NCBI GenBank assembly: GCA_963675945.1
Contig: OY780932.1
Coordinates: 1,302,001 to 1,366,000, forward strand
Source: G963556115 sp963675945
GTDB lineage: Bacteria > Planctomycetota > SZUA-567
Direction: 5' to 3'
DNA length: 64,000 nucleotides
The position numbers and the translations under genes are program-made. The notes beneath the pieces are model-generated. The model was not told the DNA's origin. It saw only the letters and a program-made list of their open reading frames with translations, and ran no database searches. Within the stretch, counting starts at the first letter, position 1, and the number at the start of each line of letters is the position of its first letter. This document shows, piece by piece, positions 17,933 to 26,723 of the stretch.

Positions 17933-18235
17933 GATAATACCAATACGTTAGCCCTCAGTTTTACTGAAGCTGCTTCTACAGCCTGCCCATTTGTCCTTAG
18001 ATGTTTGAAAATAGGAACTGATGCAGTATTGTCAGATCATGCGTATTTTATGAGAGGACACATGCGAACTGCGAACTGGTGGTATGAGTCGTGGGCATAT
18101 CTTTTTGCTGGCAAATGGTAAGCCGAAGACACTGCGAAGAACGCTTGGCGCAAACAGCCCTGATTTTAGCCAATCCCACAAGTTTTTTCCGAAGGTTAGG
18201 ACGCTTGCTCTAACCGACTAAAACATTATCCCTCT
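17895..18235 (+). repeat. Intergenic element, copy A (~300 bases, three copies in window)
   Basis: This copy shares with copy B the hairpin and TGATAATAC start, GAACTGGTG (18073), GTATGAG, CTGATTTTAG (18160) and ACGCTTGCT (18201). The distances between the last three are 87 and 41 bases here against 95 and 40 in copy B. It holds no convincing ORF. Each copy sits directly 3' of a plus-strand gene in the same orientation. It could be a structured RNA, a long processed 3' UTR or a non-autonomous repeat; I do not recognise it as RNase P, tmRNA, 6S or SRP RNA. Confidence 0.6.
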
Positions 18236-18257
18236 ACCACCTACTCACGATCAAAAA

Positions 18258-18316
18258 CAACCTCTAATTATAACTTGACAGCAATAATCTAATCTGCAAA
18301 ATATCTGATACAATAT
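18258..18316 (+). promoter_or_regulatory. Duplicated promoter segment upstream of Sel1 gene A
   Basis: This 59-base segment recurs with one difference at 19704-19762, in front of the second Sel1 gene. It contains TTGACA (18275-18280) and AAATAT 18 bases later, a plausible sigma-70 promoter, preceded by CCTCTAAT. From here to the coding start are ~310 bases against ~40 in the second copy, so a ~270-base stretch was gained here or lost there. That extra stretch (18320-18595) holds GC-rich GCGCGC runs near 18550-18580 but no ORF I can support. Confidence 0.5.
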
Positions 18317-18629
18317 GTTTATTGGCACAGAAATAAAGAGCAACATATATCATATTAAAAACCTCTAATGTGTATGTTTATAGGTTTTGCTGAGTACTAT
18401 GTGAATAGTGATTGATAATATGCAGTTTAGCGGGATTGAATTTTCGCTATAGTTTGCAGCGACAAACTTCTTTATAAAAAAGTATGCACATGATTTATTC
18501 CTCACCAGTTCGGAATTTGAATGTGTATTAGCAGAGAATATCGCGCGCTTGTTTTCTTCTATATTATATTACGCGCGCGGACGGCGCAGAAGCGCCTTTA
18601 CTGAATAATCAAGTTGCAGGAACGCCGTT

Positions 18630-19643
18630 ATGAAAAAAGCAATCATAATCATTCTCATACTGCTCATCGTTATCGTCGTTGGGCGCCACCTGTATATCCT
18701 CAATGTCGGGCGCTTTCACTCTGCCAATTTCTTTACCAATCTGCAACTCCAGAATGTGGAGCAAACCAGGGAGCTGGCCGCAAAAAACATGTCTGAGGGT
18801 GACGCAGAAGCATTGGATAAAGCGACAGAGATAATGACCAAAGCCGTAAAAGGTGATGCCGAGGCACAACTGCTTATCGGAAAGGTACTTCTGCAAGAAA
18901 AGCAGTACAGCTCGGCTGTGAACTGGTTTACCCAGGCGGCGGAGCAGGGCAATAGCGAGGCTCAGCTCCAGCTTGGAGATATGTACTTTGAAGGTCAAGA
19001 CGTAGCTCAGGATTATGCTCAGGCCAGGCACTGGTTCAAACTCGCTGCCGAAGGGGGCAACCCTACAGCGCAAAAAGCCCTCGGCTGGATTTATTATACC
19101 GGAGAAGGAGTAGCGCAGGACTATCAGGAAGCGTTTAAATGGTATTTACTCGCTGCCAAAAATGGCGATAGTGTCGCACGAGATACTATTGGAGATATGT
19201 ATAGAGCCGGAGATGGGGTTGATCAAAATTATCAAGAAGCTTTTAAATGGTACACACAAGCCGCTAATGACGGTGACATCTATGCTTTTGAAAGCATAGG
19301 TTATATGTATAAAAATGGGCTTGGGGTTGAAAAAGATCCTCAGAAGGCACATGACTGGCTACTTCGAGCCGCTGAGAAAGGACTTGCCTCATCAGAAGCA
19401 TTACTCGGACTTCTTTATTTGAGTGGTAATCTTGGTGAACCAGATTATCCTAAAGCGCTGAAATGGTTGACCCTGGCCGTTGAACAGGGTAATCAAGATG
19501 GGCAATTATTTCTCGGATCAATGTATGAATTAGGCAAAGGCGTACCTATAAATCTCGCAAAAGCCAGAGAATTATACCTCAAATCCGCCGCCCAGGGTAA
19601 TGAATATGCAAAAAGAAGGCTGGAGTTTCCCGAGTTTAAATAA
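18630..19643 (+). CDS. Membrane-anchored Sel1-repeat protein, pair 2 copy A
   Basis: The 337 residues start with an uncleaved-looking hydrophobic helix (residues 4-17, rich in Ile/Leu/Val). About seven Sel1 repeats follow, in which DYQEAFKWYLLAAKNGD-type units recur. Residues 1-140 are nearly identical to the next gene; the middle repeats differ in number and sequence, and the last ~100 residues are again related. This mosaic suggests duplication followed by repeat gain, loss or recombination. It is unrelated in detail to the Sel1 pair at 3.5-6.3 kb. The function is unknown beyond scaffolding at the membrane. Confidence 0.85.
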   Translation: MKKAIIIILILLIVIVVGRHLYILNVGRFHSANFFTNLQLQNVEQTRELAAKNMSEGDAEALDKATEIMTKAVKGDAEAQLLIGKVLLQEKQYSSAVNWFTQAAEQGNSEAQLQLGDMYFEGQDVAQDYAQARHWFKLAAEGGNPTAQKALGWIYYTGEGVAQDYQEAFKWYLLAAKNGDSVARDTIGDMYRAGDGVDQNYQEAFKWYTQAANDGDIYAFESIGYMYKNGLGVEKDPQKAHDWLLRAAEKGLASSEALLGLLYLSGNLGEPDYPKALKWLTLAVEQGNQDGQLFLGSMYELGKGVPINLAKARELYLKSAAQGNEYAKRRLEFPEFK

Positions 19644-19703
19644 TCTCTCATGCTATACATTAATTATGTAATTCTATTCTCAATCCTGTGCCTATGATAA
19701 TAC

Positions 19704-19762
19704 CAACCTCTAATTATAACTTGACAGCAATAATCTAATCTGCAAAATATATGATACAATAT
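19704..19762 (+). promoter_or_regulatory. Duplicated promoter segment upstream of Sel1 gene B
   Basis: This is a second copy of the 59-base segment at 18258-18316. TTGACA is at 19721-19726 and AAATAT at 19745-19750. It lies 42 bases before the ATG of the second Sel1 gene, so promoter and gene were duplicated together. Confidence 0.5.
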
Positions 19763-19803
19763 TTTAATCTTTGCCTTGATAATCAAGTTACAGGAACACC
19801 TTT

Positions 19804-20925
19804 ATGAAAAAAGCAATCATTCTCATTCTCATTATCCTCGTCGTTATCGTCGTTGGGCGCCACCTGTATATCCTCAATGTCGGGCGCTTTCACTCTGCCA
19901 ATTTCTTTACCAATCTGCAACTCCAGAATGTGGAGCAAACCAGGGAGCTGGCCGCAAAAAACATGTCTGAGGGTGACGCAGAAGCATTGGATAAAGCGAC
20001 AGAGATAATGACCAAAGCCGTAGAAGGTGATGCCGAGTCGCAACTGCTTATCGGAAAGGTACTTCTGCAAGAAAAGCAGTACAGCTCGGCTGTGAACTGG
20101 TTTACCCAGGCGGCGGAGCAGGGCAATAATGAGGCTCAGCTCCAACTTGGAGATATGTACTTTGAAGGTCAAGGCGTAACCCAGGATTATGCTCAAGCCA
20201 GACACTGGTTCAAACTCGCTGCCGAAAGTGGTAACCCAGTAGCTCAAAATTCACTTGGTTGGATTTACAGCAATGGCCGAGGAACACAACAAGACTACAC
20301 AAAAGCCGTATATTGGCATGAATTATCTGCTAAGCAAGGCCATATTCCAGGACTTATGAATTCTGCTTACCTGTATCAACATGGACTTGGCGTAAAACAA
20401 GATTACCCAAAAGCACACCAATTATATAAATTCGCAGCATTAAAAAATAATGTAGATGCCCAATATCAACTTGGCAGCATGAGTTATAATGGAGAAGGTG
20501 TACCGCAGAACTATCAGGAAGCATTCAAATGGTATTTACTTGCCGCTAAAAATGGAGAAGTACATGCTCAAGAAAACGTTGGTTATATGTATATGCATGG
20601 AATTGGGATTGAGAAAGATCCGCGACAAGCACATAAGTGGCTAATCCAGGCCGCCGAGAAAGGACTTGCCTCTTCTCAAGTATTACTTGGAGTCTTTTAT
20701 TTTAACGGTAACCTAGGAAATTCAGATTACGCTAATACGATAAAATGGCTGACCCTGGCTGCTGAACAAGGTGATTCAGGAGCTCAGTTATGTCTAGGAA
20801 AAATGCATGAACATGGCAAAGGGGTACCCGTAGATTTAGCAAAAGCCAAGGAGCTATACCTTAAATCTGCCGCCCAAGGCAATGAAGATGCCCAAGAAAA
20901 ACTGAAGCTTCCAGAATTTAAATAA
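19804..20925 (+). CDS. Membrane-anchored Sel1-repeat protein, pair 2 copy B
   Basis: This 373-residue paralogue of the preceding gene has the same N-terminal anchor and the same first repeats up to ~residue 140. Three repeats not present in copy A follow (SLGWIYSNGRGTQQD, AYLYQHGLGVKQD, LGSMSYNGEGVPQN). The tail then resembles copy A and ends LPEFK in both. The sequence is more AT-rich than the housekeeping genes nearby. It converges on the 691-residue gene with a hairpin between them. Confidence 0.85.
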   Translation: MKKAIILILIILVVIVVGRHLYILNVGRFHSANFFTNLQLQNVEQTRELAAKNMSEGDAEALDKATEIMTKAVEGDAESQLLIGKVLLQEKQYSSAVNWFTQAAEQGNNEAQLQLGDMYFEGQGVTQDYAQARHWFKLAAESGNPVAQNSLGWIYSNGRGTQQDYTKAVYWHELSAKQGHIPGLMNSAYLYQHGLGVKQDYPKAHQLYKFAALKNNVDAQYQLGSMSYNGEGVPQNYQEAFKWYLLAAKNGEVHAQENVGYMYMHGIGIEKDPRQAHKWLIQAAEKGLASSQVLLGVFYFNGNLGNSDYANTIKWLTLAAEQGDSGAQLCLGKMHEHGKGVPVDLAKAKELYLKSAAQGNEDAQEKLKLPEFK

Positions 20926-20983
20926 TCTCTCATGCCATACACTAATTATGTAATTCTATTCTTTATCTCTCGCTATATCAAAT

Positions 20984-21021
20984 TTTAGCGGCAATATCTG
21001 TAGTAGTATATTACCGCTAAA
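20984..21021. terminator. Hairpin between convergent genes
   Basis: The arms TTTAGCGGCAATAT (20984-20997) and ATATTACCGCTAAA (21008-21021) pair with a single mismatch around a 10-base loop. Its position between two convergent stop codons suggests a bidirectional terminator, though T runs are weak on both sides. Confidence 0.5.
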
Positions 21022-21038
21022 CAATTTGTTTATAATAA

Positions 21039-23114
21039 TTATTTTAACGCCATATCTTTATACCATTGGTTTTTTACATCCTTTCTTGAGTAATTATTTG
21101 TATTATAGCTATCTGCCTTTTTTTTAGTTTCAGAATCAGTAAAGCTATCCGGTAAGGTCTTTAAATAATCCAATATCCCAGGCCAAGGAGGTAGTACTGT
21201 GGTTAACAGACTTTCAGTTACGGTGCTCCCTGTCTTATTGACCTGCTTCTGAAAGATATCAGCTTTTGAATCACCTCGCTCTTTTCCTTGTATTTCAATT
21301 CCTACATTATCTGAAACCATTTTAAGTAACTCTAGTAAAATTGCACCACTGGAAATACTTGTTTCTCCGATTGCAATAACCGGTGCAGCACTGACCGCCA
21401 CAGCACCCGCAGTACCATAGCCAAAATTCTCTGAAGTCGCAAACAAGAAATTACCGCTACCAGTACCCACCCAGCTCATACCAATGTCATTTGCGTTTCG
21501 TATTGCTTTGCGTAATTTTTCAGCTTCTCGGATATACTCTTTACCCAGCCGCGGATCATATAGCGAGACAAGCGCACCGTACAGGTTTCTCGCCGCTACA
21601 GCTACCCCACCCTGAATATTATACGACCAATCATAGCGTTTGAGTAACTCGATATCTTTTTTAAATGCAGAATAAAATACCAGGCAATCCATTCCTCTCA
21701 CAATTTGTTCTGTAAACAACTCGATAAAGTCTTCAGGTAATTGCTGATAAAACGGAACCGTTCCAAAATTTTCCTTACAATACTGCGCAATCTTCGCCTC
21801 ATCAAATGTCTCTAGATACTTTAGAGGATCATCAACTCTCTCTAACTCTTTAAATATACTCTCACTATAAAGAGTATCTATTGCTAAAGACGGTAACATT
21901 TGGTTCTCAAAATTATTCTTCTCTTTTGCTAGCTCAACATAATAATCATAATTTGCATACCTTTCAGGATGCTCCTTATATTGCTTTGCTACTATCCTGC
22001 CGATAAAAGGCCTAAAGTTCTTTCTTCCCGCTATCGCAATGGTATGCTCAGGAACACCGAAATAAGCAGAAAAATCCGCTATCTCCTTCTTACTGTAATT
22101 ATAATATATTGATGGTGCTCCTGATCTATCATCAATCATCAATTGTCGTGCCTGATCATGGATTATTGTGACACTGCTATCGCCATTGGTAATTCGCTTC
22201 AATTTCGCTACAATTGGTGTTTTCTCTTTATTTGCTCTCAAATCCTGCTCTGTAGTTGATAACGTTTTAGCCTTCTTTTGCGTCTCGTTATTCTGACTCT
22301 CCACCTTCGCTGTACCTACAGACGGCATGGACTCGGTTGCATCAGTTACTAACATATCCTCCTGATCAAATCTCTCTCTGCCCTCTTGTTCAAAAGCCTT
22401 AAAGACAGCATAGCGGTTGATATCTGCAGCATCCAAATGCTCCAACCCTTGCTTACTGAGCAAACCTGTCTTAAACTGGCTCACCGCCTCGAGTACATAC
22501 TCAGGATCGAGCTTATTCGCTCTGGCATAGGCGACTAGTTTTCTTGCAGTTTCCGCATCCAAAGTATGTTTCAACTCAGCTATTTCAGCTTCAGGTACAC
22601 CCTCAATAGCGTCATACTGCTTGAAATACGTGGCGGCTTTACCGTCAATAGTCTCAGTCTTATCCGCAGCAAACGTGAACGTAGCCGTAGCATTCTGGTC
22701 AGCTCTTGCCGCCTGCGTGGGTGCCGCACTCCGTACCTCCGGTATCGCTAAATCCTTATTGTTAGTCCTGACCATGCCAATAGCAGAACTACTCTGCACC
22801 GGCGGTCTCGCAGTGCCAGAACTATTATTCAGGCTCGCACTTTGGCGCAAATCATTGACTTTGGCGCCGAGTTGCTTGAGCTTTTCCTCAAACATCATCT
22901 CCGGATAGAATAACTCACCATCGCTCTTGGGCGTCGTATCCTCATACTGCAAATACTCAAACTCCGGATACCTCTGGAGTTGTGCCTTATGTTTCTCATA
23001 TTGTTTCTGATAAGTCCCATATTCTCCTGCGATATAAATATCCGGATACTCAAACCCGCCCTCTGCTCTTGCACTCCCTGCTTCCCGTTCATTATTCTGT
23101 GCCTTAAATCTCAT
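21039..23114 (-). CDS. Unrecognised 691-residue protein
   Basis: I recognise no family. There is no signal peptide: the start is charged (RFKAQNNEREAGSARAEGG) and rich in Tyr/Glu. Residues ~95-310 are Ala/Thr/Gln-rich with low-complexity stretches. From ~330 the sequence looks like a folded helical domain (YYNYSKKEIADFSAYFGVPE, FRPFIGRIVAKQYKEHPERY, YDWSYNIQGGVAVAARNLYG). A Gly/Ala-rich, mildly hydrophobic segment lies at ~570-610. AGGGGAAG sits just before the ATG, so the start is well supported. It is AT-rich and lies next to the duplicated Sel1 genes, which suggests accessory DNA. A secreted-effector or surface role is possible but not shown. Confidence 0.8.
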   Translation of the reverse strand: MRFKAQNNEREAGSARAEGGFEYPDIYIAGEYGTYQKQYEKHKAQLQRYPEFEYLQYEDTTPKSDGELFYPEMMFEEKLKQLGAKVNDLRQSASLNNSSGTARPPVQSSSAIGMVRTNNKDLAIPEVRSAAPTQAARADQNATATFTFAADKTETIDGKAATYFKQYDAIEGVPEAEIAELKHTLDAETARKLVAYARANKLDPEYVLEAVSQFKTGLLSKQGLEHLDAADINRYAVFKAFEQEGRERFDQEDMLVTDATESMPSVGTAKVESQNNETQKKAKTLSTTEQDLRANKEKTPIVAKLKRITNGDSSVTIIHDQARQLMIDDRSGAPSIYYNYSKKEIADFSAYFGVPEHTIAIAGRKNFRPFIGRIVAKQYKEHPERYANYDYYVELAKEKNNFENQMLPSLAIDTLYSESIFKELERVDDPLKYLETFDEAKIAQYCKENFGTVPFYQQLPEDFIELFTEQIVRGMDCLVFYSAFKKDIELLKRYDWSYNIQGGVAVAARNLYGALVSLYDPRLGKEYIREAEKLRKAIRNANDIGMSWVGTGSGNFLFATSENFGYGTAGAVAVSAAPVIAIGETSISSGAILLELLKMVSDNVGIEIQGKERGDSKADIFQKQVNKTGSTVTESLLTTVLPPWPGILDYLKTLPDSFTDSETKKKADSYNTNNYSRKDVKNQWYKDMALK

Positions 23115-23900
23115 CTACTTCCCCTTGTTCCCAAAAGTAAAACTACTAAATATCCTCTAATCTCCAATTAGAGGCAAAAAAATTATTGACCGCCCGTGTC
23201 AGCTATAAACCACGCAATATGCTCCATGCCCGAGTTAATCAGCGCCGCTGATAAAAATGCCGATAGGCGTAAGTATGTATGTCTGGTGTGCAAATACCGC
23301 GCCAAATTTGAAGAGCGTGGGCGGAATGCGCCGAAATATAGCTACGTAATCTCCTTAGTGCCGCTATATCATAGTTTTAGCCTTTTGGCTAAAACTATGA
23401 TTAGTTGGTTTGGTAACGCGGATTCGAAGCTGAAAAATGTACGACAAGGTCATTCTGACCATATGCGGTTGGGCTTTGTCGTGTATTTATGACCTGGTGT
23501 GTCTTTTTGGCGGTTGGCGTGGCCGGTATATAAGTCAAAAGGCTAAATATGTCTGGCGGGCTGTGGGCGCTGATTGGTGCTGAGCGAAAGGATGGCTTTT
23601 GGCTTGAAGCTTAGGGGGGTGGGTTGGACTGTGCTAGGTTTAAATTATAGAGAAGTATATTGTAATACCTGATTCCGGCGCGGGTTGAGATTATAGCTTG
23701 GCAGAAGATTTCAGGTCTGACTACGTTGCCTTGAGTACCGGGGCTTGCGGTACGCGGTTGATTTTTTTGTTCTCTTAGTCAAATTAGAATAGAGTTTTTC
23801 AGCAGTGATAAAAAATATACTTTTAATTTTCTGCGAGCTCTGGTACTATATCGGAATCATTTTAATATTATTATTGCTGAAACTGTAGGGAGAGAAATTG
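23115..23900. other. Intergenic region with hairpins (786 bases)
   Basis: A small hairpin (arms CCTCTAAT and ATTAGAGG, 23154-23161/23167-23174) lies in the 5' leader of the 691-residue gene. At 23368-23401 there is a perfect 15-base-pair stem with a TTTT loop. From ~23420 to 23770 the sequence is G-rich compared with its surroundings and contains ACGACAAG ... CTTTGTCGT pairing around a GGTCA/TGACC stem. The 98-codon GTG frame at 23196-23492 crosses the hairpin and lacks a ribosome site, so I do not call it. No tRNA or known RNA was recognised. Confidence 0.4.
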
Positions 23901-25274
23901 ATGAGTAGCTTGATGATTGGGATTTCCGGGGTACGGGGGATTGTGGGAACAGATCTGACTCCTGAGCTATGTGTGCGTCTGGGTGAGGCGTTTGGTACTT
24001 ATGTCGATGGAGGGACGGTTATTGTCGGTAGGGATACCAGGCCGTCCGGGGATATGGTAAAGCATGCTGTTCTCTCCGGGCTGCTCTCAGCGGGGTGTAA
24101 GATTATTGATATCGGTATTGTCGGGACTCCTACCGCGGCGATGATGATCCGCGACCTGGGAGCCGACGGCGGGATAGTTATTTCGGCGAGCCATAATACT
24201 ATAGAATGGAATGCGCTCAAATTCTTTAGAGAGGACGGGGTGTATCTCAATGACGCGCAGGGCAGAGCTTTACTTGATATCTACTACGGCGGGTATGCAA
24301 CCAAGGTCGGCTGGCGGGATATCAAAGCGGTACAGACCGATAGTTCAGCCAATCAGCGCCATCTGCAGAAGGTGCTAGGGATTATCGATGTCGAGGCGAT
24401 GCGACGGCGTAAATTCAAGGTGGCTCTTGACTGCTGTAACGGGGCGGGGGGTGAACTGGCACTCAGTTTTCTGCAGGAGATCGGGGCTGAGATACATGAA
24501 CTATACTGCGAACCACACGGTAATTTCTCCAGAAATCCCGAACCGACAAAGGATAATGTGACCGAGTTATGCGATATTGTCTTAGATAATGGCTGTGATA
24601 TTGGTTTTGCGCAGGATGCGGACGCCGACCGTATTGCCTTTATTGATGAGAAGGGGAGTTATATCGGCGAGGAGTACAGCCTCTGTCTGGCTACTGACTA
24701 TATTCTCAAGAATAATCCCGGACCGGTAGTTACCAACCTCTCTACTACCAGGATGATTGAAGATGTAGCGGCTAAGTATGGTTGTGAGGTTGTGCGTACG
24801 CCTGTAGGTGAGGTGAATGTGGCGGAGAAGATGATTGAGATCAATTCTCCCGCCGGGGGTGAAGGTAACGGCGGGGTGATTGATCCACGGGTTAATTATG
24901 GCCGGGAGGCGCTTACCGGAATGGCGCTTATTTTACAGCATATGCTCGATAGCAGCAAGACCTTGAGCGAACTGGTTGCCGCTATTCCTACCTATCAGTT
25001 TGTCAAGACCAAGGTATCCTGCTCCAAGCGGGTGCTGGCGCCGGTGTTGGAGCGGCTGGCGAGTGAAGAGGCGGACAGGGTAGATACTAGCGACGGGGTA
25101 AAGCTGGATTTTGCCGACGGCTGGGTGCATGTGCGTTCCTCAAATACCGAGCCGATAGTCCGTATCTACAGTGAGGCTAAGACATTAGAGCAGGCTGAGG
25201 AGCTCAATGCCAAGTACAAGGTTCTGGTCGAGGAGACGGTAGCTGCGGCTATTGCTAAAAAAGCAGGTAACTGA
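23901..25274 (+). CDS. glmM: Phosphohexomutase (phosphoglucosamine mutase-like)
   Basis: This is an alpha-D-phosphohexomutase of 457 residues, interconverting 6-phospho and 1-phospho hexoses. The catalytic phosphoserine loop is VISASHNTIEWNALKFF, the metal loop AQDADADRIAF, the sugar loop GEGNGG and the phosphate-binding loop VRSSNTEPIVRIY. The loops fit GlmM-type enzymes, which make glucosamine-1-phosphate for UDP-GlcNAc and peptidoglycan, but phosphomannomutase/phosphoglucomutase activity cannot be excluded. I chose the ATG at 23901 (GGGAGAG at 7 bases) over the TTG at 23898. Element B follows the stop codon. Confidence 0.85.
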   Translation: MSSLMIGISGVRGIVGTDLTPELCVRLGEAFGTYVDGGTVIVGRDTRPSGDMVKHAVLSGLLSAGCKIIDIGIVGTPTAAMMIRDLGADGGIVISASHNTIEWNALKFFREDGVYLNDAQGRALLDIYYGGYATKVGWRDIKAVQTDSSANQRHLQKVLGIIDVEAMRRRKFKVALDCCNGAGGELALSFLQEIGAEIHELYCEPHGNFSRNPEPTKDNVTELCDIVLDNGCDIGFAQDADADRIAFIDEKGSYIGEEYSLCLATDYILKNNPGPVVTNLSTTRMIEDVAAKYGCEVVRTPVGEVNVAEKMIEINSPAGGEGNGGVIDPRVNYGREALTGMALILQHMLDSSKTLSELVAAIPTYQFVKTKVSCSKRVLAPVLERLASEEADRVDTSDGVKLDFADGWVHVRSSNTEPIVRIYSEAKTLEQAEELNAKYKVLVEETVAAAIAKKAGN

Positions 25275-25300
25275 GTTTGTAATTTATTAGTATAAAAGGT

Positions 25301-25328
25301 ATGGGAAATCACCAATGTGATTTCCCAT
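25301..25328 (+). terminator. Terminator-like hairpin after glmM (start of element B)
   Basis: A perfect 12-base-pair stem ATGGGAAATCAC/GTGATTTCCCAT (25301-25312/25317-25328) has a CAAT loop and is followed by GTTTGATAATAC. It is the same hairpin core as at 17895-17932. Confidence 0.7.
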
Positions 25329-25650
25329 GTTTGATAATACGGTAATCCAACTTCAGAAAATTGTCAACGCAATTTTCATGTTCCGCTAAAGCGGTACACA
25401 ACTCAACCGGAGGGAGAAAATCCGCCTATTCCTAGATGCTGGGTGTTCGAGCTGTCCATAAGATGCCACGTATTGTGAACTGGTGAATAATAGGTAGTAT
25501 GAGCAGTGGCTGAGAGTATAATCATAGGAGGCTGAGGGATGAACTTCCGAATCGCGCTCTGCGCAAGAGTTCTGATTTTAGGCACCCTGAAGACTTACCC
25601 CGAAGGCCTGTACGCTTGCTTTGGACGAAGGGCTTTAACGGGAGATTTTG
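25301..25650 (+). repeat. Intergenic element, copy B
   Basis: Shared motifs with copy A are GAACTGGTG (25477), GTATGAG, CTGATTTTAG (25572) and ACGCTTGCT (25612). Shared with copy C are GCTGAGGGAT (25531), GAGTTCTGATTTTAG and AGGCCTG (25604). The spacing from GCTGAGGGAT to CTGA is 41 bases here and 42 in C; from CTGA to AGGCCTG it is 32 and 33. CCGAAGGCC (25600) can also pair with GGCCTTCGG (25677), which would close a ~70-base loop. Confidence 0.6.
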
Positions 25651-25772
25651 ATTTTAACTGACCAACAAAATACATTGGCCTTCGGATAAAAGAAATAGGC
25701 TTGAGTGTAATTTTAGCTTTTAATCCGTAGCGTCTATCTGTGGTATAAGGTAATTTGTCTTATGATTAAATT

Positions 25773-25885
25773 CTCAGTTACTGCATGCAGTAACTGAGAC
25801 ATACCTTTGGAAAAGGTATGCCAAACGTCCATGCAAATGGACGGGCTGCAGAAGCAGCCTCAGCCGGTAGTGTTGCTATCGGCTG
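25773..25885. repeat. Array of five consecutive hairpins
   Basis: In 113 bases there are five stems separated by only 0-5 bases. These are a perfect 26-base palindrome (25773-25798), a 9-pair stem with a GGA loop (25800-25820), a 7-pair stem with a GCAA tetraloop (25826-25843), a 6-pair stem with an AGAA loop (25844-25859) and a 10-pair stem with one G-T pair (25861-25885). The reverse complement of the last three partly matches 17950-18000 in element A (CTGAAGCTGCTTCTACAGCC). It may be a palindromic REP-like array or part of a structured RNA. Confidence 0.65.
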
Positions 25886-26016
25886 GATTGTCTTATTATC
25901 AAATCCTAGAAAATTATAACGTAATTTTTGACTCTGTTGAAAAGATCACATGTCAACTTGGTTAAATTGCCACACCGCCTACTTATACAAAAAAGTAATA
26001 TTTTTTTTCGCATTTA

Positions 26017-26045
26017 TTGACCTTGGTTGATAAATATGCTAGAAT
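26017..26045 (+). promoter_or_regulatory. Sigma-70 promoter
   Basis: TTGACC (26017-26022), a 17-base spacer and TAGAAT (26040-26045) make a near-consensus promoter. A transcript from it would start near 26052 and cover the small ORF at 26119 and probably the EIIA/antiporter cluster. Confidence 0.65.
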
Positions 26046-26118
26046 AATTCTGTTTTGTATAAAACAACTCGGTGTTGAGGATTGATTTCAGTTTAGTGGT
26101 GGTTAGAATTATATTATT

Positions 26119-26556
26119 ATGTATAGTAAAGCTAAGGATAATCAAGTACGGAATCATGCGTGGTCGGGGCTTTGGGGTTCTGACTTGCGGTTTTATTCGG
26201 TATTGTTGCTGGTTATTCTTGGTTTTGCATTCAATGTCGGTCTGGGTGTATTCGCTTTTGCTGCTACAGATTCAAGCAATGTAGAAGTAATAAAACTTGC
26301 GGATTCAGAGACAAGCAGCGCTCTGGGTCTGTGTCATAAACAACCCTGCTCCAATCCTTCTCAGTTCACAGACGATCAGTCCTGTGAATATGAGGAAGAG
26401 TCAGAGGTACACAATCAGCAGCGGTTTGATTATGAAGTGGTAGGCAATATTTTTGATTGCCTGCCTTTTTCTTTGTATCATGTCTCCAGCGGTATTGAAC
26501 AGGCATACTGTCAAGGCTTTATGGTATGTCTTAAGAGTGTCATACTCCGGGTTTAA
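26119..26556 (+). CDS. Small Cys-containing exported or membrane protein (uncertain)
   Basis: This is a 145-codon frame with a hydrophobic segment at ~28-48 (YSVLLLVILGFAFNVGLGVF), like a late signal or anchor, followed by an acidic region with six cysteines. No Shine-Dalgarno precedes the ATG, which lowers confidence. A strong promoter 75 bases upstream and the protein-like composition favour a real gene. Alternatively this stretch is simply the long leader of the EIIA/antiporter operon. Confidence 0.35.
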   Translation: MYSKAKDNQVRNHAWSGLWGSDLRFYSVLLLVILGFAFNVGLGVFAFAATDSSNVEVIKLADSETSSALGLCHKQPCSNPSQFTDDQSCEYEEESEVHNQQRFDYEVVGNIFDCLPFSLYHVSSGIEQAYCQGFMVCLKSVILRV

Positions 26557-26723
26557 TACTAGTCAAAAATAATCTTTATTCAGACCGATTCCGAGTCTGA
26601 CCATGAGTTAACATTTGCAGGATCCATTATTGATAGGTAGTGATATTTATTGGTAAGTGGTGTGAAGTTATTTTATGGGTGCATTTTTTTCTAACAATTT
26701 AATATAAAATAAAGGTGGTGCTT

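Noticed and set aside
17895..18235. Element A as an integron attC site, tmRNA or RNase P RNA
   Set aside because: No RYYYAAC/GTTRRRY core and no cassette-like spacing; conserved tmRNA (TPsiC end, tag) and RNase P core sequences are missing.
23405..23430. GGATTCGAAGC as a tRNA T-arm
   Set aside because: No acceptor, anticodon or matching stem could be built around it on either strand.
23196..23492. 98-codon GTG frame with a CxxC motif
   Set aside because: No ribosome site, and it crosses a perfect hairpin; it looks like chance coding.
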